A DNA stretch of 16,029 nt from Candidatus Scatosoma pullistercoris. GTDB lineage: Bacteria > Bacillota > Clostridia > Christensenellales > Borkfalkiaceae. Shown here one piece after another: positions 7,058 to 14,312 of this stretch. Under the pieces are notes generated by a model. That model did no database searches and was not told the origin of the DNA. It saw nothing but the letters and a program-made list of their open reading frames with translations. The number at the start of each line of letters is the position of its first letter. Position 1 is the stretch's first letter. The position numbers were made by a program, and so were the translations under genes. The DNA is taken from assembly GCA_018714725.1 (NCBI GenBank), contig DVMZ01000004.1, positions 1-16,029 of the forward strand, read 5' to 3'.

Positions 7058-7117
7058 GGTAGCGATATAAGGCTTATCCGATTTTTTGCAAGCGAATAAG
7101 ACAAATTGAGGTGTGAT

Positions 7118-10100
7118 ATGACGGATTACGGCAACAACAACCAGAAGCAGACTCCTTCTCATGCTTATGCGAACGTACCTCCGCGGGGAAATGAAACGGC
7201 CCTTATGATCGAGGGGTTGTACAACGGCCTGTCGTACGATTTGCAGAAAGTGAAAAAAGAGCTGATGAACGAGCTCAAATACAACGCGCTGCAAGCCAGT
7301 TCGCTGTATCAGTCCGTTCAGAAAGAAACGGAGTCCTCGGTGGAAACCAACGCGCAGACCGCGCAGTCGATGGTGCGTGAACTCAAATACGGGTATCAGC
7401 AGAATCAGATGATTTATGAATCGCTGTCCGGTATTCTGAAAGACGACGTGCTCACGAAGCTGGAAACCGTGGAGGGGAAGGTCGAACTCCTTGAAGAGAT
7501 CGACAAGGCCCTTGCGGAGATCAAAGAAAAGCTTGACGAGCTGGCGTCCCGGACGACGCCCGATTATGAGTCTCTCGTCGATTATGACAAAATCACCGAA
7601 ACCGTCATAGAGAAAACGGAATCGAGCATCGCTTCTCACAATAAAGAAGTTCTCGATGCCGTCGCGGCGATTCCCGTCGCGGAAAATATCGACTACACCC
7701 GCATCGTCGAGGAAGTGAGCGAAAAAGTTGCGGAGCTGGTCCGTGACGGTCGCACGGCGGAAGCAACCGCTGTTCCCGCGGACGTCGATTATGAACGCAT
7801 CGTTTACGGTACGGCGGAGAAAGTGGTGGAATCCCTTCCTTATCCCGAAAAGGTGGATTATCGCCGTATCGACGAGAATTTCATCAAAGCCGCGGAGAGC
7901 ATCAAACCCGCCGCTCTCGATGAAGAAGTGCTTGCGGCGAATATTGCGGCCGCAGTGGCTCAGGCAATTTCCGAAATGGATCCCGAAACGCTGGCGGAGG
8001 CGGTTGCATCGAAGATCGCGCTGCCCGAAGTACAGGCTCCGGAAATCGATTACGAGAAGCTGTCCGATATGATCATCGCGAAGATGCCCGCGCCCGCCGA
8101 TCCCGAACCGATCGATTATGACAGGCTTGCGGATGCCGTTGCGGCGAGAATGTCCGAAGCTGTGGATTATGATCGGATTTCCGAAACGGTGGCGGAAAGA
8201 ACGCCTCAGCCGGAAGAAATCGATTATGCGGTCATGGCACAGAACATTGTCGAGCAGATGCCTCAGCCGGAAGCGATCGATTATGCGGTCATGGCGCAGA
8301 GCATTGTCGAGCAGATGCCTCAGCCGGAAGAAATCGATTATGCGGTCATGGCGCAGAACATTGCCGAGCGTATGCCTCAGGCGGAAGCGATCGACTATGA
8401 CAGGGTTTATCAGGCGGCGAAAGCTGCGGAAGTCATTCCCGATCCCGTCGACTATGACCGGATTGCCGAAATCGTCGAGGCCGGTATGTCCAACGAATCG
8501 GATTACGATATCGTGGTGGACGAAGAGGGCGCCGAAAAGATTGCCCGGTGTGTGGCAGACGGAATCGATTATAAGGGCATTTCCGAGATGGTGACGGAAG
8601 GCATCGATTATAAAGGCATTTCCGATAAAGTCACGGAAGGCATCGATTACGAAGGTCTCTCCGAGAAAGTCGTCGAAAAAATCGTCATGCCCGAAGTCGA
8701 AGTGCCCAAACCCGAAGAGATCGATTATGATCTGCTTTCGGAAATGGTGGCGCAGAAGGTGGTTGTGCCTCAGCCCGAACCTCCTACATACGACGTGGTT
8801 GTCGACGAAGAGGGCGCCAAGTCGATTGCCGAAAACGTTGTCTCCGCGATTGATATGGAATCGGTGACCGATAAAGTTGCCGAAAAGATCGTCGTTCCTC
8901 AGCCCGAACAGATTGAGATCGATTATGAAACTCTTTCCGACAAAGTGGCTGAAAAGATCGTCGTTCCTCAGCCCGAGAAGACGGAAATCGATTACGAAAC
9001 TCTCTCCGACGAAGTAGCCGGAAAGATCAGCCTTCCCGCGTTTGACATTCTCGTCGACGAAGAGGGCGCCGGGAAGATCGCCGATGCGGTTGTGGAAAAG
9101 ATGAAGGCGGAATGCCCGATGTCGGAAAAAGCCGCGGCGCAGGAGGAGGTTGCCGAAGAAGCTCAGACAGAGGCGGCAGAAGAAGCTCCGGCGGAAGCCG
9201 AGGAAATTTCGGAGACAGCGGAAGAATCCGTTGCCGAAGAGGCCGCGGAAGAAGTTTGTGAAGAGGTCGCCGAGGAAGCGGCTCCTGCGGTTGAAGAGCC
9301 GGCGGAAGCTGTTGAGGAGGCGGAGCCCGTTGCCGAAGAGGTTGCGGAAGAAGCCGAAACGGTTGAAGAAGCTCCTGTTGAAGAAATTCCCGTTGAAGAA
9401 ATTCCCGTTGAAGAGGAAGTTGCGGCAGAAGAGACTGCGGCAACGGAAGAACCCGCCGAGGAACCCGTTGAAGAAACGGCGCCCGAAGAATTGCTTTCCG
9501 AGGGAGGAGAGATTGTTTCCAGTTCGCAGTCAACCATCGAAACGGAGATTGCCGTGACGACGGCGGAAGCGGCGGCCTATGAAGAGGCCGAAGGCGATAA
9601 TCTGGTGGATGCGGATACGGGTTTGGTCATTCGTCTGAAGCGCAGCTTTACCGCGAAGATGAAGCAGAGTGATCCTGCGGTCAAACAGTATTACAGCGAC
9701 ATCAAGAACGAACTTACTTCGTATAAGCGGCTCAATTCCAACCTCAGCTGGCACGGAGACAGATTCAATTTCGGTCGGGACACCGTTGCGAAACTGAATA
9801 TTTGCGGAAAGACGCTGTGCTTCTATCTGGCGCTGGATCCCAATGATCCCGAATACAAGACGACGGTATACCATCAGAAAGACGTGGGCGGGCAGAGAGC
9901 CTATGAGAGCACGCCGTTCATGGTAAAAGTCAAGAGTGACGCAGGTCTCAAGAAGGCGTTGCGGCTGGTCGGATTCCTTGCCGAAAAACTCGGTACGGAA
10001 AAACGGGATAATTTTGAGACGGTTGATTATGTGGAAGAATTCCGCCACGAATCGACGAAGCAGCTTTTGGAAGAAGGGCTGATCAAGGTGACCAAAGAAA

Positions 10101-10126
10101 AGAAAGTTGTGTTGGATTTCAATTGA
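7118..10126 (+). CDS. Large modular repeat protein with [IV]DY repeats, acidic segment and conserved C-terminal domain
   Basis: A 1002-residue protein without signal peptide or membrane segment. The ATG at 7118 is chosen because GAGGTG lies just upstream; the in-frame TTG at 7106 overlaps that site. Layout: about 1-145, helical and coiled-coil-like (LKYNALQASSLYQSVQKE, VKKELMNELK); about 149-640, some 18 degenerate units built on [IV]DY followed by a short amphipathic helix such as DRLAEAVAEKM, separated by Pro/Glu linkers (PQPE); three VDEEGA blocks within it; about 672-795, Glu/Ala/Val low-complexity and very acidic; about 838-960, a mixed domain starting RLKRSFTAKMKQSD and containing GKTLCFYLALDPND; 961-1002, a charged tail. 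The C-terminal domain resembles a module I recall from other uncultured clostridial proteins, without a known function. It stands alone under two sigma-A promoters. A cytoplasmic scaffold or filament-like role is inference. Confidence 0.9.
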   Translation: MTDYGNNNQKQTPSHAYANVPPRGNETALMIEGLYNGLSYDLQKVKKELMNELKYNALQASSLYQSVQKETESSVETNAQTAQSMVRELKYGYQQNQMIYESLSGILKDDVLTKLETVEGKVELLEEIDKALAEIKEKLDELASRTTPDYESLVDYDKITETVIEKTESSIASHNKEVLDAVAAIPVAENIDYTRIVEEVSEKVAELVRDGRTAEATAVPADVDYERIVYGTAEKVVESLPYPEKVDYRRIDENFIKAAESIKPAALDEEVLAANIAAAVAQAISEMDPETLAEAVASKIALPEVQAPEIDYEKLSDMIIAKMPAPADPEPIDYDRLADAVAARMSEAVDYDRISETVAERTPQPEEIDYAVMAQNIVEQMPQPEAIDYAVMAQSIVEQMPQPEEIDYAVMAQNIAERMPQAEAIDYDRVYQAAKAAEVIPDPVDYDRIAEIVEAGMSNESDYDIVVDEEGAEKIARCVADGIDYKGISEMVTEGIDYKGISDKVTEGIDYEGLSEKVVEKIVMPEVEVPKPEEIDYDLLSEMVAQKVVVPQPEPPTYDVVVDEEGAKSIAENVVSAIDMESVTDKVAEKIVVPQPEQIEIDYETLSDKVAEKIVVPQPEKTEIDYETLSDEVAGKISLPAFDILVDEEGAGKIADAVVEKMKAECPMSEKAAAQEEVAEEAQTEAAEEAPAEAEEISETAEESVAEEAAEEVCEEVAEEAAPAVEEPAEAVEEAEPVAEEVAEEAETVEEAPVEEIPVEEIPVEEEVAAEETAATEEPAEEPVEETAPEELLSEGGEIVSSSQSTIETEIAVTTAEAAAYEEAEGDNLVDADTGLVIRLKRSFTAKMKQSDPAVKQYYSDIKNELTSYKRLNSNLSWHGDRFNFGRDTVAKLNICGKTLCFYLALDPNDPEYKTTVYHQKDVGGQRAYESTPFMVKVKSDAGLKKALRLVGFLAEKLGTEKRDNFETVDYVEEFRHESTKQLLEEGLIKVTKEKKVVLDFN
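8204..8374 (+). repeat. Three tandem 57-base repeats (19 residues each)
   Basis: Units start at 8204, 8261 and 8318; each encodes a variant of PQPEEIDYAVMAQNIVEQM. Units 1 and 2 differ at about 4 of 57 bases, units 1 and 3 at about 4, units 2 and 3 at about 6. A degenerate fourth copy begins at 8375. The near identity at DNA level points to recent duplication within the gene. Confidence 0.93.
8561..8677 (+). repeat. Three tandem 39-base repeats (13 residues each)
   Basis: Units start at 8561, 8600 and 8639 and encode GIDYKGISEMVTE-type sequences. The third is more diverged. The period differs from the 57-base block, showing that the [IV]DY unit has been duplicated with different linker lengths. 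Confidence 0.85.
8876..9013 (+). repeat. Two tandem 69-base repeats (23 residues each)
   Basis: Units start at 8876 and 8945 and encode VAEKIVVPQPE plus a short linker plus IDYETLSDK or IDYETLSDE. They are a third length class of the same unit. Further on, a 15-base unit encoding VEEIP is repeated at 9377 and 9392 in the acidic segment. Confidence 0.85.
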
Positions 10127-10225
10127 TCCCGACAGGTAAAATCAAACAGAAATCATACATAAGAATAGGAAAGGGAGAGCTGATAATTTTACGATTTTCG
10201 GCTCTCTATTTCATGAAAGGGCAAA

Positions 10226-12274
10226 ATGTCCTTGAGGAGAAGAATAGAAAAAGTGAATAACAAACAGCAAGATCGGAAGTATTCCGGCCGCAGCCGCCTT
10301 TCTTCGGATGCGCCGGAAAGCGAATCAAAAACGCGTTTTGCGAAGAACCGTGCCGCGTCTCGTTCCTCCGGGAATGGGACGGGCACTGCAATGCAACCTT
10401 CAAAATCGCCCGTGCAGTCGGTGTTCCGCCTGCAGCAGAAGGTCCGCACGCCGAAACCGGAACCCAAAGATCGGCCGGAGGCAGCCGCCGCGTCCGGCGG
10501 GAATGAAGAGCTTCGCACCGCGGAACGCAAAAGGCAATCCGGCCGTCGTCCTTTGCCGGAAGTAAGGCGGACAATCGAGGAGCCGGAATTTTCGGAAAAA
10601 CGCAAGGGGCTTAAAAAGAAAAAGCCCGTAAAAATTCTCTTTCTCGGCGGCGTGGGAGAAGTCGGAAAGAATATGACCGCGATCGAATACGGCAATGACA
10701 TCATTGTCATCGACGCGGGGATCACTTTCCCCAACACCGAGGACATGCCCGGCATCGATCTCGTGGTACCCGATATCACCTATCTCGTACAGAACCGGGA
10801 TAAAGTGCGGGGAGTGCTGCTGACGCACGGCCATGAAGACCATATCGGCGGCATTCCGTATCTGATGAAGGAACTCAATTCCGGGACTCCGATTTACGGC
10901 ACGAAACTGACGTTGATGCTCGCGGACAACAAGATACAGGAGCATCGTATCCAGAATGTCACGGAAAGAGTGGTAAGCCCCGGAGATAAAGTAAAACTGG
11001 GCGTTTTTGAAGTGGAATTCATCAATGTCAATCACTCGATTTCGGGCGCGGTGGCATTGGCCGTCCGTACGCCGTACGGGCTCATTTATCACAGCGGAGA
11101 TTTCAAAATCGATCTTACTCCCGTGTCCGGAAAGGCGATCGATCTGGCTCGGATTGCGGAGATCGGCCGGGAAGGCGTACTGCTCTATTTGGGCGAATCG
11201 ACCAACATCGAGCGGATGGGCTATACGATGAGCGAGACGGTGGTGGGAACGACGCTCGATCACCTGTTTTCGGAGAACATGAACCGGAGACTGATCATCG
11301 CCACATTTGCCTCCAACATTCACCGCCTGCAGCAGATCATCGATCTCGCGGTCAAATACCGCCGCAAAGTGGCGCTGTCGGGCAGGAGTATGTTCAAGGT
11401 CGTGGACGCCGCGGTGAAAATCGGAGAGCTGAAAATCCCCGAAGGCGTTCTGATCGAGATCGAGCGGAGCAAAAACCTGTTTGACGGGGAACTTCTGATC
11501 GTTTCGACGGGCACGCAGGGGGAGCCGATGAGCGCGCTCACGCGAATGGCGTCGGGGGATTTCAATAAAGTGACGATCGGGTCCAACGATACCATCATCA
11601 TTTCCGCCAGCCCCATTCCCGGCAACGAAAAAATGATTTACCGGGTCATCAACAATCTCTATAAAAAGGGCGCGAACGTAGTGTATGAAAGCCTGGAAAA
11701 AATCCATGTCTCCGGACATGCCTGCCAGGAAGAGCATAAAATTCTGCACAATTTGCTCAATCCCCGCTTTTTTATTCCCGTACACGGCGAATACCGGCAT
11801 CTGAAACGGCATGCGCTTCTGGCGGAAGAGCTGGGGATGCCCGAGCGCAATATTCTGATTACCGAAATCGGAAACTGCGTCGAACTGACGGACGATTCCA
11901 TTCGTCTCGGCGAGAATTTCCCGGCGGGCACCCGCTTGATCGACGGCGAAGGCTTTGAGGATTACGGCACCAGCGAAGTGATGAAAGACCGGCTTCGCAT
12001 GTCGGCGGAAGGAATTTTTTCCGTTGCGATTGCGGTGACGGGCAATTATGTCATCAACGATCCGGTCATCGAATGTCGCGGTTTTGTTTTTGCGGGGAAT
12101 CGGGAAGAGGACAGGGAAATCCGTTCGGTGGTCTGCAAGGCGATTGAGCAATACGATTATGAGAGCGGCAATAAAGAGGAATTGGCGGCTGTTGTCAAAA
12201 AGGCTTTGAAGAACTATATTTTCAAAAAGGCCAAGCAATCCCCGCTCATCGTCGTATCGGTGCTGGAAGTCTGA
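10226..12274 (+). CDS. rnj: Ribonuclease J with long basic N-terminal extension
   Basis: A 682-residue metallo-beta-lactamase/beta-CASP nuclease. Members of this family act as 5'-to-3' exonucleases and endonucleases in mRNA decay and rRNA maturation. The core begins near residue 132 with VKILFLGGVGEVGKNM. The metal-binding motif HGHEDHIGG starts at His201. Downstream are NVNHSISG, YHSGDFKID, the beta-CASP block including STGTQGEPMSALTRMA, HVSGHACQEE, and PVHGEYRHL. The usual family length is about 555 residues; the excess is a roughly 130-residue Lys/Arg/Ser/Pro-rich leader, probably disordered and RNA-binding. The ATG at 10226 has AAAGGG upstream at short spacing; a GTG at 10253 with AGGAGA about 12 bases upstream is an alternative and would change little. 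Only 22 bases separate it from trmR, so the three genes to 14119 probably form one operon. Confidence 0.96.
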   Translation: MSLRRRIEKVNNKQQDRKYSGRSRLSSDAPESESKTRFAKNRAASRSSGNGTGTAMQPSKSPVQSVFRLQQKVRTPKPEPKDRPEAAAASGGNEELRTAERKRQSGRRPLPEVRRTIEEPEFSEKRKGLKKKKPVKILFLGGVGEVGKNMTAIEYGNDIIVIDAGITFPNTEDMPGIDLVVPDITYLVQNRDKVRGVLLTHGHEDHIGGIPYLMKELNSGTPIYGTKLTLMLADNKIQEHRIQNVTERVVSPGDKVKLGVFEVEFINVNHSISGAVALAVRTPYGLIYHSGDFKIDLTPVSGKAIDLARIAEIGREGVLLYLGESTNIERMGYTMSETVVGTTLDHLFSENMNRRLIIATFASNIHRLQQIIDLAVKYRRKVALSGRSMFKVVDAAVKIGELKIPEGVLIEIERSKNLFDGELLIVSTGTQGEPMSALTRMASGDFNKVTIGSNDTIIISASPIPGNEKMIYRVINNLYKKGANVVYESLEKIHVSGHACQEEHKILHNLLNPRFFIPVHGEYRHLKRHALLAEELGMPERNILITEIGNCVELTDDSIRLGENFPAGTRLIDGEGFEDYGTSEVMKDRLRMSAEGIFSVAIAVTGNYVINDPVIECRGFVFAGNREEDREIRSVVCKAIEQYDYESGNKEELAAVVKKALKNYIFKKAKQSPLIVVSVLEV

Positions 12275-12296
12275 TTTTTCAGGTGAGGCTGCGGTT

Positions 12297-12926
12297 ATGA
12301 AATATGCGGCATTGCCGGTGCATGCACCCGTTGACGAGCGGATTTCAGCGCTCCGCGCAGACGCGCTTTCGCGCGGAATTCCCGTCGCCGATGAGGAAAC
12401 TTTGAATTTTCTCTTATTACAGCTCGCCGCCGTCCGTCCTTCCGGAATCCTGGAAATCGGTACGGCGGTGGGTCTTTCCGCGGCGGCGATGCTCGGTTGT
12501 TGCCCGCAGGCGCATCTCGTCACGATCGAAGTGGAAGAGGACCGCTGGCGGGAAGCGAAGAAAAATCTGAAAACGCTCGGCTTTTCGGACCGCGCCACCT
12601 GCTATCTCGGCGACGCGGGGGAAATTCTGGCCATGATGAACGGCACATTCGATTTTGTCTTTCTCGACGGCCCCAAAGCGCAGTACGAGAAATATCTCTT
12701 TGATCTGAAACGTCTGCTCCGGCCGGGCGGAATGCTCTTTGCGGACGATGTGCTTTTATACGGCTGGGTGAGCGGCGAAAAGCCGACTCCGCAAAAGCGG
12801 CAGTCCATCGTCGGAAAAATCCGGGACTATCTGAAAGCGGTCACGGAGGATCCGGACTGGATCACTTCTGTACTGGACGTAGGAGACGGCGTGGCGCTTT
12901 CCGTACTCAGGAAAAAAGGTGTATGA
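12297..12926 (+). CDS. trmR: tRNA 5-hydroxyuridine methyltransferase (O-methyltransferase family 3)
   Basis: A 209-residue SAM-dependent O-methyltransferase. Visible motifs: ILEIGTAVGLSA (about 51-62) for SAM binding, VTIEVEEDR with the ribose-binding acid, DFVFLDGPKAQYEKY (metal and substrate region), and a DDVLLYG block. It matches B. subtilis YrrM/TrmR, which methylates 5-hydroxyuridine at tRNA position 34 to 5-methoxyuridine. The neighbour strongly supports this over a catechol-type substrate: the next gene is the U32-peptidase-family protein that in known systems makes the hydroxyuridine, and yrrM also lies beside such genes in Bacillus. The ATG follows AGGTGAGG at 8 bases. The stop overlaps the next start in ATGA, implying translational coupling. 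Confidence 0.9.
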   Translation: MKYAALPVHAPVDERISALRADALSRGIPVADEETLNFLLLQLAAVRPSGILEIGTAVGLSAAAMLGCCPQAHLVTIEVEEDRWREAKKNLKTLGFSDRATCYLGDAGEILAMMNGTFDFVFLDGPKAQYEKYLFDLKRLLRPGGMLFADDVLLYGWVSGEKPTPQKRQSIVGKIRDYLKAVTEDPDWITSVLDVGDGVALSVLRKKGV

Positions 12927-14119
12927 TGAAAACGGAACTTCTTGCCCCCGCGGGCAATGCTTCCAAACTGGAAACGGCGCTGTATTTCGGCGCAGACGCG
13001 GTGTATGTCGGAGGGAAAGCCTTTTCTCTCCGATCTTTTGCAGACAATTTTTCGGAGGACGGATTGCGGACAGCGGCGGAGCGCGCGCACGCTCTCGGCA
13101 AAAAACTTTACGTCGCAGTGAATATTTTTGCCAGAAATCCCGATTTCGGGGCACTCTCCGACTATTTTTCTTTTTTGCGGGAATCCGGCGCGGATGCGGC
13201 GATTGTAAGCGATCCCGGCGTGATTTATGCGGCGAAAAAATCGGCGCCCGGGTTGCCGCTGCACTTGTCCACCCAGGCGAATACGACCAATAAATATGCC
13301 GTAAAATTCTGGTCGGAACAGGGAATTTCGCGCGTGATTCTCGCGCGGGAGCTGTCCCTTCCGGAAATTGCGGAAATCAAGGATTTCGTTCCGGAAACGG
13401 AAATCGAAGTGTTCGTACACGGCGCGATGTGCATTTCTTACAGCGGCAGGTGTCTCCTGTCCGACTATCTCGACGGCCGTCCTTCCAACCGCGGCGCCTG
13501 CGTGCAGGCCTGCCGCCGGAGCTACCGGCTTCAGACCTCCAATTCCGCGGGCGAAGAATTTTCTCTGCCCGTCGAAGAGGACGCGCAGGGAACCTATCTG
13601 CTCAACAGCAAAGACCTCAATCTCTTTTTCCGGCTTTCGGAACTGGAAAAAGCCGGGGTGGATTCCTTCAAAATAGAGGGCCGGATGAAGAGCGAATACT
13701 ATCTCGCCACCGTGATCAACGCCTATCGTCGCGCGATGGACGGAGGAAATGCGGAAAAACTCTGCGGGGAACTGGACAACGTGGCGCACCGGGAATACAC
13801 CGAGGCATTTGTCTGCGGAAAAAATCCGCAAACGGTCAGCTACCGGGACAATCAGACCAAAGGAAACTGCACTTATATCGCCAATGTGCTCGGTATGGAA
13901 GACGGGTTTGCCGTCGTGCAGATGCGCAATCGCTTTCATGCGGGCGACGAGCTGGAAGTGCTTTCTCCGGGAGAAAATTTCGGAAAGTCTTTTCCGGTGC
14001 AAGACATGTTTGACGGGACGGGAGAACGGTCGGAGGACGCAAAACTCGTTCTGGGCACTTATAAAATCGCCTGTCCGTACAGGCTGGCGCAAGGGGACAT
14101 TCTCCGGCGCAGAAACTGA
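12923..14119 (+). CDS. trhP: U32 peptidase-family tRNA U34 hydroxylation protein
   Basis: A 398-residue protein with the full U32 signature: E-x-F-x2-G-A-M-C-x4-G-x-C-x-L-S, seen as EVFVHGAMCISYSGRCLLS around residues 157-175, followed by further cysteines in RGACVQACRRSY. The N-terminus (ELLAPAGNASKLETALYFGADAVYVGG) is the typical TIM-barrel start of the family. Although historically named collagenase-like peptidases, characterised members (E. coli TrhP, B. subtilis TrhP1/TrhP2) are needed for prephenate-dependent 5-hydroxyuridine formation at tRNA position 34, and the cysteines probably hold an iron-sulfur cluster. The start overlaps trmR by 4 bases; a second ATG follows at once. Bacillus uses two such genes here, while this window has a single full-length copy. 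The family is certain and the tRNA role well supported by context. Confidence 0.9.
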   Translation: MMKTELLAPAGNASKLETALYFGADAVYVGGKAFSLRSFADNFSEDGLRTAAERAHALGKKLYVAVNIFARNPDFGALSDYFSFLRESGADAAIVSDPGVIYAAKKSAPGLPLHLSTQANTTNKYAVKFWSEQGISRVILARELSLPEIAEIKDFVPETEIEVFVHGAMCISYSGRCLLSDYLDGRPSNRGACVQACRRSYRLQTSNSAGEEFSLPVEEDAQGTYLLNSKDLNLFFRLSELEKAGVDSFKIEGRMKSEYYLATVINAYRRAMDGGNAEKLCGELDNVAHREYTEAFVCGKNPQTVSYRDNQTKGNCTYIANVLGMEDGFAVVQMRNRFHAGDELEVLSPGENFGKSFPVQDMFDGTGERSEDAKLVLGTYKIACPYRLAQGDILRRRN

Positions 14120-14176
14120 CGCGGTGCAAAGCGAACGGAAGAGAATCGTGATTGGGCAAGAAATCGGGATCGCATG

Positions 14177-14204
14177 TACGCCGCGCGGATTTCCGCGCGG
14201 CGTA
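14177..14204 (+). terminator. Perfect 12-bp GC-rich hairpin after trhP
   Basis: TACGCCGCGCGG (14177-14188) pairs exactly with CCGCGCGGCGTA (14193-14204) around a 4-base loop, followed by AAAATTTGAGGTTTTT. The T tract is displaced, so this is a plausible but non-canonical terminator for the rnj-trmR-trhP unit. Confidence 0.7.
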
Positions 14205-14240
14205 AAATTTGAGGTTTTTGCAAAAATCCGTTTCCTGTAT

Positions 14241-14269
14241 TTGACTATGTCGGCAAAAAAGACTATAAT
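14241..14269 (+). promoter_or_regulatory. Near-consensus sigma-A promoter for ansA
   Basis: TTGACT (14241-14246), a 17-base spacer and TATAAT (14264-14269). The predicted start is near 14276, giving a leader of about 37 bases to the ATG at 14313. It separates ansA from the upstream operon. Confidence 0.88.
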
Positions 14270-14312
14270 AATAGCATAAAAATCCCTCTGACGGGGCAAA
14301 AACAAAGGGTAT

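Larger units (their letters stand above)
6530..7117. other. 588-base gap between the small gene and the repeat-protein gene
   Basis: No convincing protein gene. In order it holds: two GC-rich hairpins (6533-6614), an unremarkable segment around 6625-6755 with only weak short frames, an AT-rich hairpin with a T-run (6762-6785), a sigma-A promoter (6818-6846), a potentially structured RNA segment (about 6853-7020), a second sigma-A promoter (7029-7057) and the ribosome-binding site of the next gene (GAGGTG at 7108-7113). A weaker promoter-like pair, TTGTAA (6763-6768), 16 bases, TATACT (6785-6790), overlaps the AT-rich hairpin. Base composition shifts to A/T-rich with long homopolymers after about 6715. 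Confidence 0.75.

Noticed and set aside
8204..8677. Regular short repeats that could suggest a CRISPR array
   Set aside because: The repeats are in frame, contiguous without unique spacers of constant length, and encode a continuous protein pattern.
9163..9537. A Ser/Ala-rich minus-strand frame that looks like a low-complexity surface protein
   Set aside because: It is the mirror of the Glu/Ala-rich acidic segment of the repeat protein; GAA/GCG codons read as TTC/CGC-type or shifted TCT/GCT codons on the other strand.
10175..10206. GAGAGC/GCTCTC inverted repeat between the repeat-protein gene and rnj
   Set aside because: Only 6 bp with a 20-base loop and no T-run; too weak to call as a terminator or attenuator.
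10400..12598. A 732-codon open frame on the minus strand
   Set aside because: It is opposite the highly conserved RNase J and the start of trmR; the long frame comes from codon bias on the coding strand.
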